DNA of 50,560 nucleotides from an uncultured Sphingomonadales bacterium (GCA_903848655.1 CAINGT010000025.1:1-50560); one strand, 5' to 3'; positions 1-9,673 are shown, numbered from the stretch's first letter. Program-made: numbers and translations. The notes: generated by a model not told the origin, from the sequence alone.

Positions 1-16
1 ACGGCCCCACCCCCAG

Positions 17-38
17 CCCCTCCCCTGAAGGGGAGGGG
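17..38. repeat. GC-rich intergenic hairpin
   Basis: CCCCTCCCC and GGGGAGGGG form a perfect 9-bp stem around a TGAA loop. A closely related hairpin with the same TGAA loop lies at 41727-41750 between two convergent genes, so this looks like a recurrent intergenic, terminator-like element. It lies downstream of the LysR gene, which reads leftward. The rest of positions 1-101 shows no gene. Confidence 0.6.
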
Positions 39-101
39 GGAAGAAATAGCCTTCATACTATTGATTGTATTGTATAAATTTGGCGAAAAGCAAAACGGCC
101 A

Positions 102-1043
102 TCACCCCGCTGGCGGGCGGGCGCGCAGGCGGCGTTGGATTTCGTCGAGGAACAATTGCGTGGCCGTGTCGCGCGCGGCGGTCTGGCGCGACAGCAGATA
201 GATGTCGTACGACGGTTCGCCACCTTGCGGCAGCAGCGGCCACAGCCGGTCGCGCGCGACCAGTTCGCGGGCTGCCATGACCGGCAGAAAGCCCAGCCCG
301 ACCCCCAGACTGATCAGGCGTTTGGCCTCGTGCACATCTTCGGCCATGCCGTTGACCACGCTGCCAAGCCCATGGCGCTGGCGCAGCCGGGTGATGGTGT
401 CGAGTTCATCCTGCCCGGTCAGCACGAAACCCTGATCGCGCAAATCGCCGAGCCGCGTGATCCGGCGGCCATAGAGCGGGTGGTTGCGATCACAATACAA
501 TTGCTGCACTTCGACGAACAGCGGTTCGTAATGCAGCCCCGCGCGCACTCCGCTGTCATAGCCGACGCCGATTTCGACTTCGCCGCGTTCGAGCGCTTCG
601 AGCACTTGCCGCCATGGCGAGACGCGAAGTTCGATCCGGATCGCGCGGTGGCGGCGGCGAAACGTGGCGATGGCCTCGTCAAATTCGGGCGAAACAATCG
701 ACGAGATCATCTGGATGCGCACCAGACCTTCGATCTGCTTCATCGCTTGCGCGACCTGATGCGGCACCATCCGCGCGGCTTCAAACATGTCATCGCAGAT
801 CAGCAGCAGCGCGCGGCCCGCCACGGTCAATTCGACCCCGCTGGCCGAACGCCGCAGCAACTGGCTGCCGACATGATCTTCCAGCCGTTTGAGCGCGACG
901 CTGATCGTCGGCTGTTGCCGGTTGAGCTTGCGCGCCGCCGCGCCGATCCCGCCCGCGCGCACGATTTCGACGAATGTGCGCAACAAGTTCCAATCGACCC
1001 GCGCGGCAAAATTGCGGTCGAGCGGGGGCGCGCGATCAGCCAA
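102..1043 (-). CDS. LysR-family transcriptional regulator
   Basis: 313 residues, the usual LysR length. The N-terminal winged helix-turn-helix spans about residues 16-80, with the helix stretch GGIGAAARKLNRQQPTISVA. The C-terminal substrate-binding domain runs from about residue 105 to the end. The start is the TTG at 1043, because the preceding gene ends at 1053 and no ATG gives a full HTH; this start is inferred. It lies nine bases downstream of the carnitine dehydrogenase gene on the same strand, so it is probably co-transcribed as the last gene of the catabolic unit. By position it is the likely regulator of that unit, perhaps sensing carnitine or a breakdown product. The effector cannot be read from sequence. 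Confidence 0.9.
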   Translation of the reverse strand: MADRAPPLDRNFAARVDWNLLRTFVEIVRAGGIGAAARKLNRQQPTISVALKRLEDHVGSQLLRRSASGVELTVAGRALLLICDDMFEAARMVPHQVAQAMKQIEGLVRIQMISSIVSPEFDEAIATFRRRHRAIRIELRVSPWRQVLEALERGEVEIGVGYDSGVRAGLHYEPLFVEVQQLYCDRNHPLYGRRITRLGDLRDQGFVLTGQDELDTITRLRQRHGLGSVVNGMAEDVHEAKRLISLGVGLGFLPVMAARELVARDRLWPLLPQGGEPSYDIYLLSRQTAARDTATQLFLDEIQRRLRARPPAG

Positions 1044-1052
1044 TGCGCCGCA

Positions 1053-2513
1053 TCACCCAGCCGGCAGCGCGATATTGCGCCCGGCAGCCGCGGGCCGGGG
1101 CAAGTCGGCATGATCCGTTGCCAGCCGCGCCACCGCCGCCGCCACGCCGGGCAGCATCGGCGCGGCGCGTCCGGCCTTCGCATCGACATGGATCAGCATC
1201 TGTTCGACCGTGGCAATCACCGCGTCCCCCGCGCCGGTCATCGTGTGAAAAATGTGCAGCCGTTTGGCATCGTGGCCAAGCACTTGCGTGGTCACCGCGA
1301 CCGTTTCGCCCAGCCGTGCCTGGCCGAGATGGCGCAAATGCGTTTCGGCGGAATAAAACGAATGCCCCCCCGCCACATAGTCCGGCCCCGCGCCGATCTG
1401 CGCGAGCAGCACATCGGTGGTATCGCCAAACAGCTTGAGATAGGCCCATTCGGTCATGTGGCGGTTGTAATCGATCCACGCCGTATCGACTTGCGCGGTC
1501 AGCAACGCCGCTCCCGGCACGCGCGCAGGCTGGGCCGCCGCCAGCCGTGCGGCATGGGCCTTGACCGTTGCGCCCGCCGCAAAATCATTGGCGCGCAACG
1601 CGGTCATCACATCGACCAGACAATCATCGCGCTTGCGCTCGTAATCGCGCAAGCTGATCCCGGCGGCCTGTTCGTCCGATTGTGTGGCGATCCGGTCGGT
1701 CAATTCGTCGGTCAGTTCGCACGCCACCAGCTTGGTCCACGGCAATTGCAGCGCGGGGCCGAATTGCGCAAGGAAATGGCGCATCCCCGCTTCCCCCCCG
1801 GCCAGCCGATAGGTCAGAAACGTGCCCATGAACGACCAGCGCAGACCCGCGCCATAGCGGATCGCATCATCGATTTCGGCAGTCGTCGCCACGCCATCAT
1901 TGACCAGCCACAGCGCCTCGCGCCACAACGCTTCGAGCAGGCGATCAGCAATAAAGCCGTCGATTTCGACGCGCACATGCAGCACTTGCATCCCGCAAGC
2001 GGCATAGAGCGCGGCAGCGATATCGCGCGTGGCCGCGCTGGTCGCACTGCCGCCGCACACTTCGACCAGCGGCAACAGATAGACCGGGTTGAACGGATGG
2101 CCGACCACGAAGCGGTCTGGCTGCGCCATCGCGGATTGCAGCCGCGTTGGCAGCAGCCCCGATGTCGATGACGCGATCACCACATCGGGCCGCGCCGCCG
2201 CCTCGATCTCGCGCAGCACGCGCTGTTTGAGCGCTTCGTTTTCGGGCAGGCTTTCCTGAATGAAATCGGCACGGGCAACCGCATCGGTCAGGCTGGTGGC
2301 GATATCAATCGTGCCTTCTTCGGGCAGCAGCGCGCCCAGCAGCCGCGCTTGCGCGCGGCGGGCATTGGCCAGCACTTCATCGACTTTGCGGCCGATTTCG
2401 GGGTCGGGATCAAAAATCCGCACGTCATACCCCGCCAGCGCAAACCGCGCCGCCCAGCCCGCGCCGATCACTCCGCCACCGACCAGCCCGATTGTGCGCA
2501 TATCTGCCACCAT
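1053..2513 (-). CDS. lcdH: Fused L-carnitine dehydrogenase / thioesterase
   Basis: 486 residues in two modules. Residues 1-320 are a 3-hydroxyacyl-CoA dehydrogenase-like NAD-dependent enzyme with the Rossmann motif GGGVIGAGWA near residues 12-21 and the family stretch VVGHPFNPVYLLPLVEVCGG. Residues from about 340 form a hotdog-fold thioesterase with DYNRHMTEWAYL. This fusion is known for L-carnitine dehydrogenases that make 3-dehydrocarnitine and carry a betainyl-CoA thioesterase domain. The start is the ATG at 2513, which shares one base with the stop codon of the upstream cleavage enzyme (TGATG), indicating translational coupling; an ATG at 2501 is the alternative. The partner enzyme next door cleaves 3-dehydrocarnitine, so both domains of this protein flank that step. 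Carnitine as substrate is inferred from architecture and neighbour. Confidence 0.85.
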   Translation of the reverse strand: MVADMRTIGLVGGGVIGAGWAARFALAGYDVRIFDPDPEIGRKVDEVLANARRAQARLLGALLPEEGTIDIATSLTDAVARADFIQESLPENEALKQRVLREIEAAARPDVVIASSTSGLLPTRLQSAMAQPDRFVVGHPFNPVYLLPLVEVCGGSATSAATRDIAAALYAACGMQVLHVRVEIDGFIADRLLEALWREALWLVNDGVATTAEIDDAIRYGAGLRWSFMGTFLTYRLAGGEAGMRHFLAQFGPALQLPWTKLVACELTDELTDRIATQSDEQAAGISLRDYERKRDDCLVDVMTALRANDFAAGATVKAHAARLAAAQPARVPGAALLTAQVDTAWIDYNRHMTEWAYLKLFGDTTDVLLAQIGAGPDYVAGGHSFYSAETHLRHLGQARLGETVAVTTQVLGHDAKRLHIFHTMTGAGDAVIATVEQMLIHVDAKAGRAAPMLPGVAAAVARLATDHADLPRPAAAGRNIALPAG

Positions 2514-3415
2514 CACCCCCACCGCTTGTGCAAATTGAGCTTGGCGCGCACTTCGGCGGGGCCAAGCAGCCGCGCGCCCATCGCTTCGAGAATCGTGCGC
2601 GCGCGTTCGACCAGTTGCGCATTGCTGGCGAGTTCGCCGCGCCCGAGGTAGAGATTGTCTTCAAGTCCGACGCGCACATTGCCGCCCGCCAGCGCCGCCA
2701 TTGCGACATAGGGCATCTGGTTGCGCCCGATGGAAAACCCGCTGAACAGCGCGCCCGCCGGGATCTGGTGGACCAGCGCCATCGTCGTCAGCGGATCATC
2801 GGGCGCGCCATAGGGAATGCCCATGCACAGCTGGATCATCACCGGATCATCGAGCAGCCCTTCTTTGATCAACTGTTTGACGAACACCAGATGGCCGCTG
2901 TCGAACACTTCGAGTTCGGGCCGCACCCCCAGTTCCTGCACCCGTCGCGCCATCGTGCGCAACATGCCCGGCGTATTGGTCATGACATAGTCGCCCGCAG
3001 CAAAATTCATCGTGCCACAATCGATCGTGCAGATTTCGGGCAGAATCTGTTCGACATGGATCAGCCGTTCGAGCGGCCCGACCATGTCGGTACCATCGGC
3101 CAGCAGCGGAAGCGGTGCCTCGCCCGGCCCGAACACCAGATCGCCGCCCATCCCCGCGGTCAGATTCAGGATCACATCGGCGCCCGAATCGCGAATACGA
3201 TCAACCACTTCGCGATAGAGCGCGGGATCGCGCGATCCTTTGCCGGTGGCAGGATCGCGCACATGGATATGCGCCACAGCCGCGCCTGCTTTGGCCGCGC
3301 TGATCGCGGCGGCGGCAATCTGCGCCGGAGTAATCGGCAGATCGGGGTGCTTGTCAGCGGTTTCGCCCGATCCGGTCACCGCACACGTGATGAATGGTTC
3401 AAAATTCATTGGCAT
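2513..3415 (-). CDS. Beta-keto acid cleavage enzyme (BKACE, DUF849 family)
   Basis: 300 residues, full length for the BKACE/Kce family. These are zinc-dependent TIM barrels that condense a beta-keto acid with acetyl-CoA and cleave it to acetoacetate plus a new CoA thioester. Family signatures are visible: [10 protein letters not shown] at the N terminus, [19 protein letters not shown] with the zinc-binding HxH near residue 49, and [11 protein letters not shown] near the C terminus. Next to a fused carnitine dehydrogenase/thioesterase it is most likely the 3-dehydrocarnitine-cleaving member yielding betainyl-CoA, which the partner thioesterase would hydrolyse to glycine betaine. The ATG at 3415 follows a GAAGGAG ribosome binding site; the ATG at 3409 is equally possible. 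It starts 27 bases after the NRPS-like gene on the same strand. Confidence 0.88.
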   Translation of the reverse strand: MPMNFEPFITCAVTGSGETADKHPDLPITPAQIAAAAISAAKAGAAVAHIHVRDPATGKGSRDPALYREVVDRIRDSGADVILNLTAGMGGDLVFGPGEAPLPLLADGTDMVGPLERLIHVEQILPEICTIDCGTMNFAAGDYVMTNTPGMLRTMARRVQELGVRPELEVFDSGHLVFVKQLIKEGLLDDPVMIQLCMGIPYGAPDDPLTTMALVHQIPAGALFSGFSIGRNQMPYVAMAALAGGNVRVGLEDNLYLGRGELASNAQLVERARTILEAMGARLLGPAEVRAKLNLHKRWG

Positions 3416-3442
3416 TGCGCTCCTTCGGCCATGGTTGCGCGA

Positions 3443-6400
3443 TCACACCGGTTCCTCACCCACGGCGCGCGACGGCACGCCCTGATAGCGCAGTCCGGGC
3501 AGCAAGTGTTCGCGTTTCATGATCACGCTGTTGGCCCCGACATGGGTACGATCTCCAATCACCGCACCATAGAGCGGCACGGTCCCGCGCGCGAGCGTCG
3601 CGCCCGCGCCGATCCGCACGCGATCCACTTTCAACACCCGGTCTTCGAACGTATGGGCCTGAAACATTGCGCTGACTGTGGCCCCGTCTCCGATTATGAT
3701 CATGTCGGGATCGACCACTTGCGCAAACTGCGGCCCCAGTACCACGTCGCGCCCGATGGTCACCCCCATCGCGCGCAAATAGGCGGTGAGCAACGCGGTC
3801 CCCTCCAGCCGCCGCAAGCTGCGCGCGGCATAGCGCGCCCAAGCGACATAGACATAGTCCCACCGGCTGCACCAGCACGACCACAGCGGGTGCTGGCCGG
3901 GCCGGACACGCCCGATCAGCAGCCATTTGAGCACCAGCACGGTCAGGCACAGCACCACCATCGGCAGCAGCGTAACCGCCGGGATTACCGCCAGCGCATA
4001 AGTCAGCGGCGCAACCCGCGTGGCCGCATCGTTCAACAGCATGACCCACACCGCGCCGAGCACGACCGGCAGCACCGGCAGCACAAACCGCAACAGTTCC
4101 CAAAACACGCGGTTGGCATAGCGCAGGCCTGATGGCTCGAATGTCAGCCGCCGGTCCACGCTGACCACTTCGCGGCGCGGCAGATCAAAGCTCGGATGGC
4201 CAAACCGCGCCTCACCCGCGCCGATCATGTCCCCGCGCGCGGGCGTGGCGATGCCGATCAGGATCTGTCCGGGCAGGCGTTCGCCCGGCGGGATCACCAC
4301 ATGGTTGCCCAGAAACGTATCGCGCCCCAGCCGGGTATGGCCCAATTCCACCGTGCCGTGGCGGACGATCCCGCCACCGAGATAAATGCCATCGGCAAAG
4401 AACGTATCCGCGCCAATCGACACCAGTTCGGGCACGACATCGATGATCGTGCTGATCTCGCACCGGGCACCGATCTCCATCCCCGCCAGCCGCAACCAGC
4501 GCGGCCAGAACACTGTGCCGGTCAGCCATTCGCCCGCGAGCGTCACCATCCCGGCTTTGAGCCAGGCGCGCAAATAGGCGAGGCTCCAGCGCGCATATGT
4601 TCCGGGCCTGACCCGCCCGATCAGCCGCAGCAGCAGCGCGCTCCACACCAGCGTGATCGGCAGCGACAGCACCGTCACGCCCAGCACGACCGCCGCCACG
4701 GGGGTGGCAAATGTCGGGTGCCAAGCCCAGCGCCACAGATCTTCGGCGCGGGTCTGCGTCATCAGGCACAGCGCGATGGCGGCAGCTTGCGCAGGCAGCG
4801 CTGCCACCAATGCCAGCGCGCCTTCGGCCAGCAGCGCGCACACGTCCCATTGCCATTCGGGCAAGGCCACGCTGTCGGTGGCGGGCAAAGCGGGTGCCGG
4901 GCCGACCGCCCGGGCAGGCACACCATCCCACTGTTCGCCCGCCGGAATTGCCATCCCCGGGTTCAGGACCGATAACGCGGTCAGCACGCTGCCCGCCCCC
5001 ATCCGGCACCAGCCGCCGATCCCCGCGCGCGTCAGTAGCGTCGCACCGGCTTCGATCACCACCGGGCCGATCACCACATCGCCCCGATCCAGATCGGCCA
5101 GGCCGATCATCGCATCCTGCCCAATGGCGACATCATCGCCGATTTCCAGCAGATCCCACCCGCCGCGCGCCAGATCAACGCCGCGATGGATATGCACCCT
5201 GCGCCCGATGCGCGCACCCAGCGCGCGCAAGATAATCAGTTGCAACCCCGAACCCGCCAACAGCGGCCACGGGATCAGCCGCGCGGCGGCGACGACCACC
5301 CAGTGGCGCAGATACCACCCGCTGCCGACGCGCGCGCGGATCGGCTGATAGCGCCCGATCACCCGACGCTTGACCGCAACCGCTACCAGCACCACCGCCG
5401 GAATATAGAGCGCCAGCCCGGCCACCCCCAGCAAAGGCGCGGCCAGCACGAACCCGACCGGGCCAAGCGCGCCATAGATCAGCGGCAGCCCATGGAACGC
5501 GACCAGCCAGCCGATCCATCCGGCCACGGTGAGTTCGCCCGCCAGCCAGCCCATCTGCACCGCATGAGTCAGCCATGGCCGTGGCACGCCGACGCGCGGC
5601 TGATCGAGTTCTGCCGGGTGCAACGGCGCGTCTTCGACGACATCATGCGCATGACGCGCAAGCGTGCGCACCGTGCGCGCATCATAAATGTCGCTGACCG
5701 TTGCCCATTGCGTGCGCGGATCTTCGCGCAACAGCGTCACCAGCAGCGCCGCGCTCAGCGAATCGCCCCCCAGGTCGGCAAAGAAATCATCTTCGACCGA
5801 GACCCCTTCGGGCCGCCGCAGCACATCGGCCATTGCAGTCGCGATCAGTTCCTCCATTTCGCCCACGGGCGCAATCGGCGGGCGCGCGCCTGCGGTCGGT
5901 TCCAGCGTCAGTTTGGGCAGGCGGTTGCGATCAAGTTTACCGCCCACGCTGGTTGGCAGCCGTTCGATCAGGCCAATAGCCACCGGCACCATGTAAGCGG
6001 GAACTTGCTTGGCCAGCGCCGCGCGCAGCCACGCTGCTTCGGGCGGAAATTCGGGGTCGGTGGGCACGATAAAGCCGACCAGTTCGTGCCCGCTTCCGGC
6101 CGCCTGCATCCGGCAGACGGCGGACCGCACCCCGCCCATCGCGGTCAGCCGCGCTTCGATTTCACCCAGTTCAACGCGATAGCCGCGGATCTTGACTTGG
6201 CCATCGATCCGCCCGTGGTAAAAGAACATTCCCGTCGCATCGCATTCGACCAGATCGCCAGTACGATAGATCCGGCCATAATCGGGATGGTCGATGAATT
6301 TTTCCGTCGTCAGGTCCTGCCGGTGGCGATAGCCGCGCGCCACTCCCAGCCCGCCGACGCACAATTCGCCCTGTTCGCCAATCGGCACTTCGCCCAGCCG

Positions 6401-7453
6401 GCTATCCGCCACAAATGCTACCGCGCCCGGCACGGGGCGGCCGATCCCCACTGGCTGACCCGGCACAATGTCACAGCGCAAACAGGTTACCGCGCATTCG
6501 GTCGGGCCATAGCCATTGACCATCCGCCGCCCGACTGCCCACACATCAGCCAGTTCCTGCGGCAGCGCCTCGCCGCCCACATACAGCAGCCGCAGATCGG
6601 GCAAGGCGCTGGCCGGATCAAGACAGCCCGAACTGCGCAACAGCGTCGGCGGCGGGCAGAATACGGTGGCGCGTTCAGCCTGCAACCAGCCGATCACATC
6701 GGGACCAAGCCGGGCGGCATCATCATCCATCACCACCAGCGTCGCGCCCGCCGAAAACGCCAGCCACACTTCTTCGAGCGAGGAATCATACGCAGCGGAT
6801 GATCCCTGCACCACGCGATCACCCGGCCCGAGGCCGAATTCTTCAAGATCGGACGCAATCAGGTTGGAAATGTTGCGATGTTCGATGGCCACGCCTTTGG
6901 GCGTGCCCGAGGTACCCGATGTATGGATGACATAAGCCAGCCGCGATGCCAGCAAGACTTTTGGTAGCGGCGCCGAAGGCGGCATCGTTGCGTGCAAGGC
7001 GGCCACATCGACGAGTTGCCCCAGCGGCAGCGGCAAGCGCGACAGCCGTTCCAGCCCTTCGCCTTCGGCCAGCACGAGCGCGGGCGCGGCATCGGTCAGA
7101 ATGTCGGCAAGGCGTTGATCGGGAAATGCCGGGTCAAGACACGTGAACGCGCCGCCCGCGCGCATCACCGCGATCTGCGCGATGAACAGCAGGGGCGATG
7201 TGCGCGGGATGAGCAGCGCCACGAGCGCCTCGCCATGGATGCGCCGCACCAGATGGCGCGCCAAGCGCGTCGCCAAAGCATCGAGTTCGCCATATGTCAG
7301 GGTCTGGCGCATAGGCCGGTCGCGCCCCGGCGGAATATCCAGCGCCACGGCAGCGCGATCGCGCGCCAAAGGACCATCGAGAAAGGCATGGAGCAGCCCG
7401 CGCCGCAAGTCCATCGCATCAAGGCCCAAGTCGTGGTTTCCGACCAAATCCAT
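3443..7453 (-). CDS. Pls/PosA-type NRPS-like protein (A-T-membrane/LbH)
   Basis: 1336 residues. The adenylation domain (about 25-515) has the P-loop-like HTSGTSGTPKG near 177, NGYGPTE near 313, YRTGDL near 396, GRIDGQVKIRGYRVELGEIE near 414 and the A10 lysine in SVGGKLDRN. A carrier domain follows with DDFFADLGGDSL, phosphopantetheine serine near 565. There is no condensation or thioesterase domain. The remaining ~700 residues alternate hydrophobic segments with three left-handed beta-helix (hexapeptide) blocks near 800-880, 1060-1140 and 1240-1330, as in the Pls/PosA terminal domain of poly-amino-acid synthetases such as epsilon-poly-lysine synthetase. It is probably an inner-membrane enzyme forming a homopolymer or aminoacyl conjugate; the product is unknown. 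The start is the ATG at 7453, chosen because longer frames run into rsmB. Confidence 0.85.
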   Translation of the reverse strand: MDLVGNHDLGLDAMDLRRGLLHAFLDGPLARDRAAVALDIPPGRDRPMRQTLTYGELDALATRLARHLVRRIHGEALVALLIPRTSPLLFIAQIAVMRAGGAFTCLDPAFPDQRLADILTDAAPALVLAEGEGLERLSRLPLPLGQLVDVAALHATMPPSAPLPKVLLASRLAYVIHTSGTSGTPKGVAIEHRNISNLIASDLEEFGLGPGDRVVQGSSAAYDSSLEEVWLAFSAGATLVVMDDDAARLGPDVIGWLQAERATVFCPPPTLLRSSGCLDPASALPDLRLLYVGGEALPQELADVWAVGRRMVNGYGPTECAVTCLRCDIVPGQPVGIGRPVPGAVAFVADSRLGEVPIGEQGELCVGGLGVARGYRHRQDLTTEKFIDHPDYGRIYRTGDLVECDATGMFFYHGRIDGQVKIRGYRVELGEIEARLTAMGGVRSAVCRMQAAGSGHELVGFIVPTDPEFPPEAAWLRAALAKQVPAYMVPVAIGLIERLPTSVGGKLDRNRLPKLTLEPTAGARPPIAPVGEMEELIATAMADVLRRPEGVSVEDDFFADLGGDSLSAALLVTLLREDPRTQWATVSDIYDARTVRTLARHAHDVVEDAPLHPAELDQPRVGVPRPWLTHAVQMGWLAGELTVAGWIGWLVAFHGLPLIYGALGPVGFVLAAPLLGVAGLALYIPAVVLVAVAVKRRVIGRYQPIRARVGSGWYLRHWVVVAAARLIPWPLLAGSGLQLIILRALGARIGRRVHIHRGVDLARGGWDLLEIGDDVAIGQDAMIGLADLDRGDVVIGPVVIEAGATLLTRAGIGGWCRMGAGSVLTALSVLNPGMAIPAGEQWDGVPARAVGPAPALPATDSVALPEWQWDVCALLAEGALALVAALPAQAAAIALCLMTQTRAEDLWRWAWHPTFATPVAAVVLGVTVLSLPITLVWSALLLRLIGRVRPGTYARWSLAYLRAWLKAGMVTLAGEWLTGTVFWPRWLRLAGMEIGARCEISTIIDVVPELVSIGADTFFADGIYLGGGIVRHGTVELGHTRLGRDTFLGNHVVIPPGERLPGQILIGIATPARGDMIGAGEARFGHPSFDLPRREVVSVDRRLTFEPSGLRYANRVFWELLRFVLPVLPVVLGAVWVMLLNDAATRVAPLTYALAVIPAVTLLPMVVLCLTVLVLKWLLIGRVRPGQHPLWSCWCSRWDYVYVAWARYAARSLRRLEGTALLTAYLRAMGVTIGRDVVLGPQFAQVVDPDMIIIGDGATVSAMFQAHTFEDRVLKVDRVRIGAGATLARGTVPLYGAVIGDRTHVGANSVIMKREHLLPGLRYQGVPSRAVGEEPV

Positions 7454-7508
7454 CAATGTTTCGCACCCCGCTTGATCGAGGATGCGTTGTTGCCGAACGC
7501 TCGCTTTG

Positions 7509-8831
7509 TCAAGGCAGCGGGGCTGCGCGCCAGCGGCTGACAAAAAATCCGTCGATCCCGCCCTGATCGGCCAGCATTCCCGGATCGGTGCGCACCCACC
7601 CTTGCGCATCCGGCGTGAGATCTGCGGGCAGTTCGGCGGCGGTAACCGGAACTGCGGTCAAACCGCAACGGCGCGCCTGATCTTCGCCTTCGCCCGGTTC
7701 AAGCGAGCAGACCGCATAGACCAGCGTGCCGCCGGGCTTGAGCCATTGCGCGGCACGCGCCAGCAGTGCCGCCTGCACCACGCGCAAGGGTTCGATCCCG
7801 CCCTGGCGGTGCAGCACATCGGGGTGGCGGCGGCACGTGCCGGTGGCGCTGCATGGGGCATCGACCAGAATGGCGTCAAACGCGTTCGGCGGTTCCCACG
7901 TCAGCGCGTCGGCAACCACTATGGCGGCGGTCAGCCGGGTGCGCGCGAGATTGGCGGACAACCGTTCCATCCGCCGCGCCGATTTGTCGAGCGCGGTAAC
8001 CTGCCAGCCCGCCGATGCCAGTTGCAGCGTCTTGCCCCCTGGTGCGGCGCACACGTCCAGCACGGTGGCACCCGGATGTGGTGGTGCCCCGATCAGCCGC
8101 GCCGGGATCGCCGCCGCCAGATCCTGCACCCACCACGCGCCTTCATCAAACCCCGGCAATCCCGCGACTGCCGATCCGCGCGGCAGCCGAACATGGCCGG
8201 GCAGCAGACTGACTGCGCCCAAGCGTTCGGCCCAGCCAGCAGTGTCGGCACCTGCCGCCAGCGTCAGATCGAGCGGCGGCGGTTCAGCAAGGCCCGCGCG
8301 GATCGCAGCGATCCGGCCCGGCCACGTGCTGCCCCAACGCTGGGCAACGGGCGCGGGCAAGCTGGGTGCAGGCGGCAGGACCGCCGCATCGCCCCGCTTC
8401 AAGAGTGCCGAAAACACCCCGTGCGCCAGCCGTCGTGGCCCGCCGCCCAGCAAGGGCAGCCCGGTCGCGATAACCGCGTGCGGGGGTAGGTGCAGCCGCA
8501 GCACTTGCACCAGCATCAGCCGCAAAACGCTGCGCGCTTTGGCGTCGTCGGGCAAAGTCTGCGGTGTGGCGCTGTCGATCAGCGCGTCAAGATCGACCAG
8601 CCAGCGCAACGTTTCTTGCGCAATCGCCATGGCCAGCGCGCGATCATCGGCCCGCGGTACCGGGCGCATGATCGGCGGGGCCGCCTGATCGAGCGGATCG
8701 CCGCGCCGCAACACGGCATCGACCATGCGCAAGGCCGCCAGCCGCGCCGCGCTGCCGGGAATTTCGGGCCGATCATCGGCGCGATCATCGATTCGCAAAG
8801 CGGTCGGGCGGGCGCGAACAGGGTCTGTCAT
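7509..8831 (-). CDS. rsmB: 16S rRNA m5C methyltransferase, RsmB/NOL1-NOP2-Sun family
   Basis: 440 residues. The N-terminal NusB-like RNA-binding domain covers about 25-150. The C-terminal SAM-dependent methyltransferase has motif I LDVCAAPGGKT near 258-268, motif IV VDAPCSATGTCRRHPDV near 324-340 with its conserved cysteine, and the catalytic cysteine in AVCSLEPGE near 375. It modifies cytosine (C967 in E. coli numbering) in 16S rRNA. It is divergent from a small SDHAF4-like gene across 69 bases, a pairing often seen in alphaproteobacteria. The NRPS-like gene starts 55 bases downstream on the same strand and may share transcription with it. Confidence 0.92.
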   Translation of the reverse strand: MTDPVRARPTALRIDDRADDRPEIPGSAARLAALRMVDAVLRRGDPLDQAAPPIMRPVPRADDRALAMAIAQETLRWLVDLDALIDSATPQTLPDDAKARSVLRLMLVQVLRLHLPPHAVIATGLPLLGGGPRRLAHGVFSALLKRGDAAVLPPAPSLPAPVAQRWGSTWPGRIAAIRAGLAEPPPLDLTLAAGADTAGWAERLGAVSLLPGHVRLPRGSAVAGLPGFDEGAWWVQDLAAAIPARLIGAPPHPGATVLDVCAAPGGKTLQLASAGWQVTALDKSARRMERLSANLARTRLTAAIVVADALTWEPPNAFDAILVDAPCSATGTCRRHPDVLHRQGGIEPLRVVQAALLARAAQWLKPGGTLVYAVCSLEPGEGEDQARRCGLTAVPVTAAELPADLTPDAQGWVRTDPGMLADQGGIDGFFVSRWRAAPLP

Positions 8832-8900
8832 GCCCCCCTATCGTCGCCTCTGCCCGAATTGGCAATTGTCAGCCTGCGCCATGCGGGCCATGACAGCGCG

Positions 8901-9077
8901 ATGAACGCCTCCGTCAAACGCGCTACCCAGCGACCCGACCACTTTATTCCGCCCGCCCACTGGACCAATCTCCCGGTACCCACCCCGCGCGCGGGAGAGC
9001 CCGGGCCAGACCCCGATGGAATCGACCCCACGCGGTTTGGCGACTGGGAACGTAACGGGATCGCGATAGATTTCTGA
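8901..9077 (+). CDS. DUF1674 / SDHAF4-like succinate dehydrogenase assembly factor
   Basis: 58 residues. The C-terminal half holds the DUF1674 signature GIDPTRFGDWERNGIAIDF. Members are homologues of mitochondrial SDHAF4 (Sdh8), which helps flavinate and assemble the succinate dehydrogenase flavoprotein subunit. The ATG at 8901 is chosen because it gives the typical short protein; the open frame extends far upstream but would overlap rsmB on the opposite strand. No strong ribosome binding site is visible. The sdh genes themselves are not in this window. Confidence 0.82.
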   Translation: MNASVKRATQRPDHFIPPAHWTNLPVPTPRAGEPGPDPDGIDPTRFGDWERNGIAIDF

Positions 9078-9109
9078 TTCGGGGACCTTGCAGAAAACCC
9101 CGCGAGGGG

Positions 9110-9517
9110 TCAGATCTTGCGCAAGCTGCGCGGATCGGTCGGGATAACCGGCATCCGCAAATAGCGCGGCGCGCTCGTCGGTGATCCGCTGTCCACCCCG
9201 GAGCGGACAAGTTGCGCATCGACCATATCGTCAAAGCCGATACCGAACCGACCATCCACAATCCACGCGACTCGCCCCGATACCCAGCCGACACCACGCA
9301 GATTGACTTCGACCACGGCACCGGCGGTTACGCGCACATTGCCTTCGGCCATCATCCCATACCCGGACAGATTGCGCACCCGCACCCGGTGATCGCCGGC
9401 TTTTCCGGTGATACGCAAATCGGCCATGACAAACACGCTGTCACGAACGACTCGCCGATGATCGATCTCAGCCACCGTCAGGTTCCGTTTCATCTCTGCC
9501 AGATCAATTTGCAACAT
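9110..9517 (-). CDS. PilZ-domain protein
   Basis: 135 residues, a single PilZ domain. It shows the arginine motif HRRVVRDSV near residues 20-28 and the second c-di-GMP-binding motif NLSGYG (N-x-S-x-x-G) near residue 49, followed by a beta strand and GRFGIGF. It probably senses cyclic di-GMP or has a structural role at the envelope; the output is unknown. The ATG at 9517 is used; an ATG at 9493 (MKRNLTVAE) is a realistic alternative. It is flanked by serB on the same strand upstream and the SDHAF4-like gene convergently. Confidence 0.8.
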   Translation of the reverse strand: MLQIDLAEMKRNLTVAEIDHRRVVRDSVFVMADLRITGKAGDHRVRVRNLSGYGMMAEGNVRVTAGAVVEVNLRGVGWVSGRVAWIVDGRFGIGFDDMVDAQLVRSGVDSGSPTSAPRYLRMPVIPTDPRSLRKI

Positions 9518-9673
9518 GGCGTACCGCAGCTTATCCTCTGGGGCAGATTTGGGTGTAACGGATACCTGACGAAAGAATGGTTAATTCAGGCTATCGGCTA
9601 GTATACCGATTTTGCCAACTTGTGTCAATTTTTGCGGGTATGATCTCTGCCCGGAACATTGTGACATTAGCGT

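Noticed and set aside
135-2171. Long plus-strand open frame of 678 codons
   Set aside because: It runs antisense through the LysR and carnitine dehydrogenase genes, is rich in Arg, Gln and His, and has no family features. It is a GC-driven shadow.
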